This document shows, one piece after another, positions 1 to 5,985 of a stretch of DNA of 8,454 bases; positions within the stretch are counted from its first letter, which is position 1, and the number at the start of each line of letters is the position of its first letter. This DNA comes from Nitrospirae bacterium GWC2_57_9 (GTDB lineage: Bacteria; Nitrospirota; UBA9217). The DNA is taken from NCBI GenBank assembly GCA_001805085.1, contig MHEA01000247.1, positions 10,635-19,088 on the forward strand, in the 5' to 3' direction. The notes beneath the pieces are model-generated. The model was not told the DNA's origin. It did not search any database and was given only the letters and a program-made list of their open reading frames with translations. The translations under genes and the position numbers were made by a program.

Positions 1-698
1 TGGCCGGACCCGGCGGCGCCTGGGACCCCGCAAAGCATACGCCCGACCGGAACGAGCCGCTGTTTCCGAACCAGATCTACAAGGACTCTCTCTTCATCCT
101 CGGGATCTTTGTGGCCATGGCAGCCCTCGCCATTATCGCACCCGCGGCCCTGGAGCCCCAGGCAGATCCCACGGACACCTCCTACAACCCCCGTCCGGAA
201 TGGTATTTTTACTTCATGTTCCAGCTGCTCCGGGTCTTTGAGGGTCCCTTCGAAGTCGTCGGCACGGTCGTTCTGCCCACGCTGGCCGGTCTCGTGCTCG
301 TCCTGCTCCCGTTCCTGGATAGGAGGGCCGAACGCGCGCCGGCGAAGAGAAAGATCCTGATGGCCGTTGCGGGCTGCATCGTGGTGGGCGTGATCGTCCT
401 TACCATGCTCGGTGCGCTTGCCCCCATGGTGCAGGCCCCCGCCGTGACCGCGCCGTCCGTGCTCGCCGGCCGCATGCTGTACGACAAGAACGGATGCAGC
501 GCCTGCCACAGCATTGACGGCAGGGGGGGGAAGATCGGACCCGACCTCTCCCATGTCGGCAGAAAACGGGACCGCGACTGGCTGATAAAACACTTCCGCG
601 ATCCCCAGGCACTGGTGCCCGGCTCGATCATGCCGAAAGTGCTCCTGCCGGAGAGTGAGTTGAATCAGCTTACGGATTATATGCTCAGTTTGAAGTGA
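1..698 (+). CDS. Cytochrome b C-terminal domain fused to cytochrome c (5'-truncated by window edge)
   Basis: This is the 3' part of a membrane subunit of a cytochrome bc-type quinol oxidoreductase; it reads in frame from base 3 and its start lies outside the window. The first part resembles the C-terminal half of cytochrome b (subunit IV of b6f). It has a hydrophobic helix at about 90-165, the Qo-site motif PEWY at about 198-209, then helices at about 255-320 and 355-420. A monohaem cytochrome c domain follows: haem-binding CSACH at 495-509, a G-P-D-L-S-H-V-G segment, and a Met in GSIMPKV near 625-645 as the likely sixth haem ligand. It ends in a typical class I cytochrome c helix (LTDYMLSLK). 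The haem domain should face the periplasm and accept electrons from the Rieske protein in place of a separate cytochrome c1. Rieske and cytochrome b N-terminal genes probably lie just upstream (inference). Fusions of this kind are known in several anaerobic lineages. Confidence 0.93.
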   Translation, partial: AGPGGAWDPAKHTPDRNEPLFPNQIYKDSLFILGIFVAMAALAIIAPAALEPQADPTDTSYNPRPEWYFYFMFQLLRVFEGPFEVVGTVVLPTLAGLVLVLLPFLDRRAERAPAKRKILMAVAGCIVVGVIVLTMLGALAPMVQAPAVTAPSVLAGRMLYDKNGCSACHSIDGRGGKIGPDLSHVGRKRDRDWLIKHFRDPQALVPGSIMPKVLLPESELNQLTDYMLSLK

Positions 699-739
699 AA
701 GCTGATGATGTAACGGTTCGACCAGAAAATCAAAATCGC

Positions 740-835
740 CTCGCGCCAGCGGCCAAGACACAAAGGAACGCTCTAAGACCCGTCTTAAACCTAATTTTAA
801 AGCCTTTTTTGGCGTCTTTGCGCCTTTGCGCGAGA
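740..835. repeat. Imperfect palindromic element of CGC-AAAG units
   Basis: The 217-nt spacer after the cytochrome gene holds two arms that match when one is reverse-complemented: 740-773 (starting CTCGCGCC) and 801-835 (ending GCGCGAG). The reverse complement of the right arm has CGC spaced every 8 nt, each followed by AAAG or CAAA; the left arm is a more degraded copy. Between the arms sits a small perfect hairpin, TAAGAC-CC-GTCTTA, at 774-787. The unit pattern matches the elements at 4421-4518 and 5986-6092, so I treat them as one superfamily. A role in ending the cytochrome transcript is possible, but no clean T-run follows the small hairpin. Confidence 0.6.
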
Positions 836-883
836 TGTCTTTTATGTTTTGAGCATTTTTACGATCTAATTTTTTTCTCCGGC

Positions 884-905
884 CTTCCTCCGTGTCTCCG
901 TGGTA
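884..905. repeat. Half-element of CACGGAG units
   Basis: On the minus strand this stretch reads as two CACGGAG units 8 nt apart (ACCACGGAGACACGGAG) followed by GAAG. It has the same unit layout as the large palindromes in the nif spacers, but no facing partner arm is close by, so it looks like a decayed or solo arm. It ends 10 nt before the start codon of the dehydrogenase gene at 916. Confidence 0.45.
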
Positions 906-915
906 AAATAAAAGC

Positions 916-2298
916 ATGCCTTCCTCCTACGACGTCATCATCATCGGCTCCGGTCCCGCCGGCATCTTCGCAGCGCTCGAACTCGTGAAGGACCCAAAAC
1001 TCAAGATACTGATGATCGAAAAGGGCGGCGACATCGACCAGCGGTCCTGCCCCATGGTCGAATCGTCCATTGCCTGCGTCCATTGCAGCCTCTGCAGCAT
1101 CCTGTGCGGATGGGGAGGAGCAGGCGCGTACAGCGATGGAAAACTGACCCTCACCTCCGAGTTCGGCGGGTGGCTTAAGGATTATCTTTCCGGGAGCCGG
1201 CTTGCCGGGTATATCGATGACGTTGATGCCCTTTACCGCTCCTTCGGCGCAGGCGGCGAAGTGCACGGCGAGGACAGCGAGGCGCTGGCAAAGCTCGGGA
1301 AAAAGGCCGCAGGCTATAATCTCGAACTGATCCCCGCGCGCATACGGCATATCGGGACGGACCTGTGCAAGGACGTCCTGACCAACATCAGAAAACATCT
1401 GTCCGGGAAGATAGACGTTGTGTTCGATCTGCCCGTCGAACAGGTCAACTGCAGGGAGGGAGCGTTGTGCGGGGTCATAACCGAGGACGGAACCCGGTAT
1501 GAAGCCGGGGCAGTGATCGCTGCCGTCGGCAGGGAGGGTTCTTCCTGGCTTTCCTCGGAAGCGAAAAGACTGGGATTGTCCCTCCGTAAGAACCCGGTGG
1601 ACATCGGCGTCCGGGTCGAACTGCCGGCGCAGATCATGAAGGAAATAACCGATATCGCCTACGAAGGGAAGTTCATCTATTCCTCGCGAAGGTTCCGGGA
1701 CCGGGTCCGGACGTTCTGCATGAACCCTTACGGAGTGGTCGTCAAGGAGAACGCGGAGGGCATCGCGAGCGTGAACGGACACAGCTACAAGAACAGAAGG
1801 ACAGGTAACACCAATTTTGCCCTGCTCGTGAGCACTGATTTCACGAAACCCTTTGACGACCCGATCTCCTACGGCAGGTATATTGCCGGGCTCGCGAATC
1901 TCCTGGGAGGAGGCGTGATCGTGCAGCGCCTGGGCGATCTCAAGATGGGAAGAAGATCGACGCCCGAGCGGATCGCGGAAGGCTCTGTGCGCCCGACCCT
2001 TGACGATGCGACTCCCGGGGACCTCAGCTTTGTGCTGCCCTACCGGCATCTGCACAATATCACGGAGATGCTGGAAGCGCTCGACAATGTCGCGCCGGGT
2101 GTGAATTCGGGAGATACGCTCCTGTATGGCGTGGAGGTCAAGTTCTACTCCATGCGGTTGGAGCTCACAGCCGATCTCGAAACCGCGGTAAAGAACTTTT
2201 TCGCCGTGGGTGACGGGGCAGGCGTGAGCCGGGGATTGGTCCAAGCCTCGATATCAGGAGTGGTTGCCGCGCGGGAAGTGCGGAGGAGAGTGGGGTGA
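916..2298 (+). CDS. FAD-dependent dehydrogenase, COG2509-like
   Basis: The 460-residue protein is a probable soluble flavoprotein oxidoreductase of the COG2509 group; the substrate is unknown. The N-terminus DVIIIGSGPAGIFAALEL (residues 6-23) is a Rossmann FAD-binding fold with GxGxxG at 11-16, followed by an acidic strand end (MIEKG) at 33-37. A GWGGAGAYSDGKL segment at 65-77 and the C-terminal FFAVGDGAGVSRGLVQASISGVVAAREV are typical of the group; the last part contacts FAD. Cys54, Cys57, Cys60 and Cys64 are spaced C-x2-C-x2-C-x3-C, as in 4Fe-4S ferredoxins, with a further Cys45. The ATG at 916 is chosen because an in-frame stop lies at 904-906 and the fold begins at once. No Shine-Dalgarno sequence is visible (upstream reads GGTAAAATAAAAGC), so initiation may be weak or leaderless. 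It converges on the carboxypeptidase gene, 22 nt away. Confidence 0.88.
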   Translation: MPSSYDVIIIGSGPAGIFAALELVKDPKLKILMIEKGGDIDQRSCPMVESSIACVHCSLCSILCGWGGAGAYSDGKLTLTSEFGGWLKDYLSGSRLAGYIDDVDALYRSFGAGGEVHGEDSEALAKLGKKAAGYNLELIPARIRHIGTDLCKDVLTNIRKHLSGKIDVVFDLPVEQVNCREGALCGVITEDGTRYEAGAVIAAVGREGSSWLSSEAKRLGLSLRKNPVDIGVRVELPAQIMKEITDIAYEGKFIYSSRRFRDRVRTFCMNPYGVVVKENAEGIASVNGHSYKNRRTGNTNFALLVSTDFTKPFDDPISYGRYIAGLANLLGGGVIVQRLGDLKMGRRSTPERIAEGSVRPTLDDATPGDLSFVLPYRHLHNITEMLEALDNVAPGVNSGDTLLYGVEVKFYSMRLELTADLETAVKNFFAVGDGAGVSRGLVQASISGVVAAREVRRRVG

Positions 2299-2320
2299 CT
2301 CGCGAATTCGAAAAGAACTG

Positions 2321-3232
2321 CTAAGTAGCTACCCGCTTGGCTCTTTTCGATCGCTTCGTCCCGGAATGTTTGTATTTCCCGGCTTTTGTGACCTTTGCTT
2401 CATCAACAAAATTTATCGTGTTGAGCTGCTCCGGATCGGAACTGAGATCGATCAGCAGCTGTGTGCTTTTCCATAACCGGCTGCGTGACGGCGCGCCGAG
2501 AACTGCCGTATAGATAATACCCTTCTCGGTCTCCAAGGCCCCGACAAAGCAGTGCTGCGCCCTGTTCGTGAACCCGGTCTTCCCGCCCACCATATCGTCC
2601 CTGTACCAGAGCAGCGCGTCCGTATTGCCGATGCGCATCTGTTTTCCCTCCGTCGTCGTGATCACGGCTTCCTTTTTGCCGATGATCTCCCTGATGAGCG
2701 GATAGGAGAGCGCATGCTTCAGAATGATCGTCAGGTCCAGTGCCGTCGTATGCTGTCCGGTTCCGGGCAGGCCTGACGCGTTCTTGAAAAGAGTATCCTT
2801 CGTTCCGATCTCCTGAGCCTTGCAATTCATCAACTCAACAAAATCGTCCTCTGATCCCGAGGCTGCTTCTGCCAGGGCAACGGCAGCGGCATTGGTGGAC
2901 TTCATGAGAGCGAGATGGAGCAGGTCTTCCACGGTCAATTGATCGCCTGCCCTGAGCCGGGGTCTGCTCGACCGGGTCTTCTCAGCGCGGCTGCTCACGG
3001 TCACAACCGCGGACGGATCCAGAAGGTCGAGGGCGACCATGGCGGTCATGAGCTTTACGGTGCTGGCAGGAGAGTGTTTCAGCGAGGCGTTCTTTTCATA
3101 CAAAACCGATTCATCATCGGACAGCAGGATGAAAGCCTTTGCACGTATGTTTTTTCCAGAGAATGCATAGGCGGGATGGACTGCCAACAGGACAAGGAAC
3201 CCAAAGATCAGACATAATAGCGTTCGTTTCAT
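2321..3232 (-). CDS. D-alanyl-D-alanine carboxypeptidase (PBP5/6-type, peptidase S11)
   Basis: The 303-residue exported enzyme should trim the terminal D-alanine from peptidoglycan stem peptides in the periplasm, limiting cross-linking. All three penicillin-binding motifs are present and well spaced: SxxK as Ser57-Thr-Val-Lys60 (catalytic serine), SxN as Ser112-Thr-Asn114, and KTG as Lys218-Thr-Gly220. Residues 1-23 form a signal peptide (MKRTLL, a hydrophobic core, then AYA before the likely cut). The frame stays open upstream to 3409, but that 59-residue extension is not signal-like and would bury the signal peptide. The ATG at 3232 also has GGAG six bases upstream. The protein ends soon after the catalytic domain with a very basic tail (KYKHSGTKRSKRAKR, 287-301). 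The beta-sandwich domain and amphipathic anchor of E. coli PBP5 are missing, so it may be soluble or held by charge. Confidence 0.93.
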   Translation of the reverse strand: MKRTLLCLIFGFLVLLAVHPAYAFSGKNIRAKAFILLSDDESVLYEKNASLKHSPASTVKLMTAMVALDLLDPSAVVTVSSRAEKTRSSRPRLRAGDQLTVEDLLHLALMKSTNAAAVALAEAASGSEDDFVELMNCKAQEIGTKDTLFKNASGLPGTGQHTTALDLTIILKHALSYPLIREIIGKKEAVITTTEGKQMRIGNTDALLWYRDDMVGGKTGFTNRAQHCFVGALETEKGIIYTAVLGAPSRSRLWKSTQLLIDLSSDPEQLNTINFVDEAKVTKAGKYKHSGTKRSKRAKRVAT

Positions 3233-3238
3233 TCCCTG

Positions 3239-3242
3239 CTCC
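3239..3242 (-). promoter_or_regulatory. Shine-Dalgarno of the carboxypeptidase gene
   Basis: On the minus strand GGAG stands six bases before the ATG at 3232. It supports this start over the longer open frame that reaches 3409. Confidence 0.65.
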
Positions 3243-3264
3243 GGCCTAAATCTGTATGGAAGAT

Positions 3265-3277
3265 AAGGTCGATTATA
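3265..3277 (-). promoter_or_regulatory. Predicted activator-dependent sigma-70 promoter for the carboxypeptidase gene
   Basis: The minus strand carries a perfect -10 box TATAAT (3277 down to 3272). This predicts a start of transcription near 3265 and a leader of about 33 nt. No TTGACA-like -35 box lies 17 nt upstream; that position reads CACTCT. A palindrome of CRP/FNR type is centred exactly 41.5 bp upstream of the predicted start, the classic class II activator position. A strong -10 with no -35 plus a site at -41.5 makes an activated promoter likely (inference). Confidence 0.6.
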
Positions 3278-3294
3278 GAGCCGGAGCAAAATTG

Positions 3295-3318
3295 AGAGTG
3301 TGATTCGGGTCACATTCT
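3295..3318. promoter_or_regulatory. CRP/FNR-type palindrome, also a TGT-N10-ACA (NifA UAS) match
   Basis: The core 3299-3314 is a perfect TGTGA-N6-TCACA inverted repeat, the consensus half-sites of CRP-family regulators. The symmetry extends outward to nine bases per arm (AGAGTGTGA facing TCACATTCT) with one mismatch. The same bases fit the NifA upstream activator rule TGT-N10-ACA. Relative to the carboxypeptidase promoter it is at -41.5; relative to the predicted nifH start near 3487 it is at about -180, which is within reach of an enhancer-binding protein. The exact -41.5 spacing favours a CRP/FNR-family protein, but dual use cannot be excluded. Confidence 0.65.
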
Positions 3319-3460
3319 GATAAATATTCTTCAAGGCCGCCTGTGAGTACTTCTCTTGACCTTCGAGCGAGCTGCACAGTTTCCCATCACCTGCTCTCCT
3401 CTTATTCAATCCTTTTTGCCGTCAACATCAAAAATGCCAGTAAAAGCGCATTTTCCGAAG

Positions 3461-3476
3461 TGGCACGTCCGTTGCA
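3461..3476 (+). promoter_or_regulatory. Sigma-54 (RpoN) -24/-12 promoter of nifH
   Basis: TGGCACG-TCCG-TTGCA matches the sigma-54 consensus (TGGCAC-N5-TTGCW) at every conserved base. The invariant GG is at 3462-3463 and GC at 3474-3475, with ten bases between them. Transcription should start near 3487, giving a leader of about 28 nt before nifH. Sigma-54 promoters need an enhancer-binding activator, NifA in nif systems; the only good upstream candidate site seen is at 3299-3314. Confidence 0.93.
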
Positions 3477-3502
3477 ATATCAATAAGCAAAACCCATTGA
3501 TC

Positions 3503-3508
3503 AGGAGG
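3503..3508 (+). promoter_or_regulatory. Shine-Dalgarno of nifH
   Basis: A full AGGAGG lies six bases before the ATG at 3515. It fixes the nifH start, although the frame stays open upstream to 3356, across the promoter. Confidence 0.9.
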
Positions 3509-3514
3509 AACACA

Positions 3515-4357
3515 ATGAGACAGATAGCGATCTACGGCAAGGGCGGCATCGGCAAGTCAACGACAACGCAGAATCTGGTCGCGGCGCTTGCGGAAGCGGG
3601 CCACAAATGCATGATCATCGGCTGTGACCCCAAGGCGGATTCCACGCGGCTCATCCTGAACCGCAAGGCCCAGAACACGGTCATGGACATGGCGCGGGAA
3701 AAAGGCACGGTGGAGGACCTGGAGCTCGATGAAGTGCTTCTGCACGGCTTCAAGAACATCAAATGCGCCGAATCCGGCGGACCCGAGCCGGGCGTGGGCT
3801 GCGCGGGACGAGGGGTGATCACGGCCATCAACTTTCTCGAAGAGAACGGCGCTTATGGAGACGATACGGACTTCGTGTTCTATGATGTGCTCGGCGACGT
3901 GGTATGCGGCGGATTCGCCATGCCGATCCGGGAAGGCAAGGCCAAAGAGATCTATATCGTGACGTCCGGCGAGATGATGGCCATGTACGCGGCGAACAAC
4001 ATCTCGCGCGGTATCCTGAAATACGCCCAGAGCGGCGGTGTCCGTCTCGGCGGTCTTATCTGCAACAGCAGGAATACCGACAAGGAGAATGAGCTCATTT
4101 CCGAGCTGGCAACCAAGCTCGGCACTCAGATGATCCACTTCGTGCCACGGGACAACGAGGTGCAGCGCGCCGAGCTTCGGAGAAAGACCGTGATCGAATA
4201 TGCACCAGAGCACAAGCAGGCTGACGAATACCGGGCGCTTGCGAAGAAGATCGCCGATAACAAGAATTTCGTGGTCCCGACGCCGATCACCATGGACGAG
4301 CTGGAGAAGCTCTTGATGGATTACGGCATCATGGAAAAAGAAGAAGTGGTCGCGTGA
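3515..4357 (+). CDS. nifH: Nitrogenase iron protein NifH
   Basis: The 280-residue dinitrogenase reductase forms a homodimer with one 4Fe-4S cluster between the subunits. It feeds electrons to the MoFe protein with hydrolysis of two MgATP per electron, and it also takes part in FeMo-cofactor maturation. The Walker A loop is GKGGIGKST at residues 8-16, CDPKADST is at 37-44, and the switch II region is DVLGDVVCGGF at 124-134. Cluster ligands are Cys96 (GVGCAGRG) and Cys131 (VVCGG). Arg99 is the residue that DraT ADP-ribosylates in bacteria with that control; no draT is seen here. Length is normal for the family. The start is set by the AGGAGG ribosome site and the position of the sigma-54 promoter. 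The next gene, nifD, begins 197 nt on, a longer gap than in many nif operons and filled by repeats. Confidence 0.98.
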   Translation: MRQIAIYGKGGIGKSTTTQNLVAALAEAGHKCMIIGCDPKADSTRLILNRKAQNTVMDMAREKGTVEDLELDEVLLHGFKNIKCAESGGPEPGVGCAGRGVITAINFLEENGAYGDDTDFVFYDVLGDVVCGGFAMPIREGKAKEIYIVTSGEMMAMYAANNISRGILKYAQSGGVRLGGLICNSRNTDKENELISELATKLGTQMIHFVPRDNEVQRAELRRKTVIEYAPEHKQADEYRALAKKIADNKNFVVPTPITMDELEKLLMDYGIMEKEEVVA

Positions 4358-4391
4358 TTCGAGTGCGGAGTGTGGATTTCGGATTGCGGAA
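4358..4391 (+). repeat. Degenerate 7-nt tandem repeat directly after the nifH stop
   Basis: Starting at the base after the nifH stop, the sequence divides into units TTCGAG, TGCGGAG, TGTGGAT, TTCGGAT and TGCGGAA, with boundaries at 4364, 4371, 4378 and 4385. All but the first are exactly 7 nt. The same unit recurs right after nifK (7627-7654) and, in reverse orientation, after the permease gene (8428-8452). No function is known to me. Confidence 0.65.
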
Positions 4392-4420
4392 TAAAGCAAA
4401 CTGCAAGAACCAAAATCATT

Positions 4421-4518
4421 TTCACCGCGAAGACGCAAAGAGCGCCAAGGAAATCTTTGGATCAATAAATTGAATTATTTTTTTGTATTCTTCGCGTCCT
4501 TCGCGCCTTAGCGGTTCA
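4421..4518. repeat. Large imperfect palindrome of CGC-NAAG units between nifH and nifD
   Basis: The left arm, 4421-4452, reads ACCGC-GAAG-A-CGC-AAAG-AG-CGC-CAAG. The right arm, 4488-4518, reverse-complements to ACCGC-TAAG-G-CGC-GAAG-GA-CGC-GAAG. Each arm has three CGC triplets spaced 8 then 9 nt apart. Variation falls mostly at linker bases, which looks like conserved structure. An AT-rich loop of about 35 nt holds a T-run (4478-4484). In RNA it would form a long stem just downstream of nifH. It could act as a 3' stabiliser or partial terminator that raises NifH over NifDK, but this is inference. Confidence 0.75.
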
Positions 4519-4554
4519 AAGTTTTTATCCTGGTATTGAAGTTAGGAGAACGTT

Positions 4555-5982
4555 ATGAGTTCAACTATCAAAGAAACTCAGAAAATGATCGAAGAGGTCT
4601 TGGAAAAGTATCCCGAGAAGTCAAAAAAGGACCGGGCAAAGCACCTCGCGGCAAACGACCCCACGGGCCAGTGCAGCACCTGCCAGGTGAAGTCGAACAT
4701 CAAGTCCCGGCCGGGCGTCATGACCGTGCGCGGCTGCGCATACGCGGGCGCCAAGGGCGTCGTCTGGGGGCCGGTGAAGGACCAGATAACGATCAGCCAC
4801 GGTCCGGTAGGCTGCGGCCAGTACTCCTGGTGGTCCCGCAGGAACTACTACAACGGCCAGACCGGCATCGATACCTTCGGCACCATGCACATCACCACGG
4901 ACTTCCAGGAAAAGAACATCGTGTACGGAGGGGACAAGGGCCTTGAAGCGGCAATCAAGGAACTGCACGGATTGTTCCCGCTCGGCCGCGGCATAGGCAT
5001 CCTGTCCGAATGCCCCGTGGGGCTCATCGGGGACGATATAGAAGCAGTCTCGAAACGAGCTGCAAAGGAGATCAACATCCCGATCGTGCCGGTCCGGTGT
5101 GAAGGCTTTCGTGGAGTGTCCCAGTCCCTGGGCCATCATATCGCGAACGATACGATCAAGGATTATGTGCTGGGCAAGGGCATGCTTGAAAAGACCACGC
5201 CTTACGACGTGAACCTGATCGGCGACTATAACATCGGCGGCGATGCCTGGGCCTCCCGCAAGATCCTGGAAGAGATGGGCCTCCGGGTGATCGCGCAGTA
5301 TACGGGCGACGCGACGATCAACGAGATCGGGATCGCGACCAAGGCCAAGCTGAACCTGATCCACTGCTACCGGTCCATGAACTACATTTGCCGGCACATG
5401 GAAGAGGCCTACGGCATACCGTGGATGGAGTTCAACTTCTTCGGTCCCACCAAGACCTTTGACAGCATCAGAAATATCGCGGCCAAGTTCGACGAGAAGA
5501 TCCAGAGGAACGCAGAGGCGGTCATAGCCAAATACACTCCCCTGATGAGCAAGGTCGTGGAGCAGTTCCGGCCAAAGCTCGAAGGCAAAAAGGTGATGCT
5601 CTATGTCGGCGGTCTGCGGCCGCGGCATACCATCGGCGCCTACGAAGATCTCGGGATGGAAGTGGTGGCGTCGGGCTACGAGTTCGGGCACGGCGACGAT
5701 TACAAACGTACGTACCCCGAGATGAAGGAAGGCGCGGTCATCATGGACGATGCTACCCTCTACGAACTCGAGGAGTTCACCCGCAGGCTGAAGCCGGACA
5801 TGGTCGGCTCGGGCATCAAGGAGAAGTACTCCTACCACAAGCTCGGCGTGCCGTTCAGACAGATGCATTCCTGGGACTACTCGGGCCCGTATCACGGGTT
5901 TGACGGGTTCCCGGTCTTTGCGAGGGACATGGATATGACCGTGAACAGCCCGACGTGGGATTTGATTCGAAGAAAAAAGTAA
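4555..5982 (+). CDS. nifD: Nitrogenase molybdenum-iron protein alpha chain NifD
   Basis: The 475-residue alpha subunit of the MoFe protein holds FeMo-cofactor, where N2 is reduced, and shares the P-cluster with NifK. P-cluster ligands are Cys61 (RGCAYAG), Cys87 (GPVGCGQ) and Cys153 (SECPVG). FeMo-cofactor ligands are Cys271 (IHCYRSMNYI) and His438 (QMHSWDYSGPYHG). Active-site pocket residues are also present: Arg95 (WWSRRNYY), Gln190 and His194 (SQSLGHHIAND) and Arg355 (GGLRPRH). Numbering follows alignment with the Azotobacter protein from memory. These residues and the length, with no large clostridial-type insertion, mark a Mo-dependent NifD rather than VnfD or AnfD. An extra cysteine, Cys40, forms a CSTC pair with Cys43 near the N-terminus. 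The ATG at 4555 has AGGAG six bases upstream. No promoter of its own is visible, so it probably depends on the nifH promoter. Confidence 0.98.
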   Translation: MSSTIKETQKMIEEVLEKYPEKSKKDRAKHLAANDPTGQCSTCQVKSNIKSRPGVMTVRGCAYAGAKGVVWGPVKDQITISHGPVGCGQYSWWSRRNYYNGQTGIDTFGTMHITTDFQEKNIVYGGDKGLEAAIKELHGLFPLGRGIGILSECPVGLIGDDIEAVSKRAAKEINIPIVPVRCEGFRGVSQSLGHHIANDTIKDYVLGKGMLEKTTPYDVNLIGDYNIGGDAWASRKILEEMGLRVIAQYTGDATINEIGIATKAKLNLIHCYRSMNYICRHMEEAYGIPWMEFNFFGPTKTFDSIRNIAAKFDEKIQRNAEAVIAKYTPLMSKVVEQFRPKLEGKKVMLYVGGLRPRHTIGAYEDLGMEVVASGYEFGHGDDYKRTYPEMKEGAVIMDDATLYELEEFTRRLKPDMVGSGIKEKYSYHKLGVPFRQMHSWDYSGPYHGFDGFPVFARDMDMTVNSPTWDLIRRKK

Positions 5983-5985
5983 AAG

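Noticed and set aside
774..800. Rho-independent terminator at the TAAGAC/GTCTTA hairpin
   Set aside because: The stem is only six base pairs with a two-base loop, and the following bases lack an uninterrupted T-run.
695..988. A small plus-strand frame overlapping the end of the cytochrome gene and the start of the dehydrogenase gene
   Set aside because: It consists mainly of translated repeat sequence, overlaps two real genes in other frames and has no ribosome site.
859..2244. A 461-codon open frame on the minus strand opposite the flavoprotein gene
   Set aside because: It is an antisense shadow of a well-supported gene with GC-biased third positions. The translation is rich in Arg, His, Asp and Gly and matches no family I recognise.
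3233..3409. A 59-codon N-terminal extension of the carboxypeptidase
   Set aside because: It would put a non-signal stretch before a clear signal peptide and would cover the predicted promoter and the palindrome.
3356..3514. A 53-codon upstream extension of nifH
   Set aside because: It would run across the sigma-54 promoter and past the predicted transcription start. AGGAGG and the family N-terminus place the start at 3515.
3477..3514. IHF site between the promoter and nifH
   Set aside because: TATCAATAAGCAA keeps only part of the WATCAA-N4-TTR consensus, and its position downstream of -12 is wrong for bending an enhancer loop.
3557..4465. A 302-codon minus-strand frame opposite nifH
   Set aside because: It is a shadow of nifH, its N-terminus is translated repeat DNA, and it has no recognisable domain.
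4461..4476. FNR-like site around ATCAATAAATTGAA in the nifH-nifD spacer
   Set aside because: The half-sites are in the wrong order for TTGAT-N4-ATCAA, and it lies in the AT-rich loop of the repeat.
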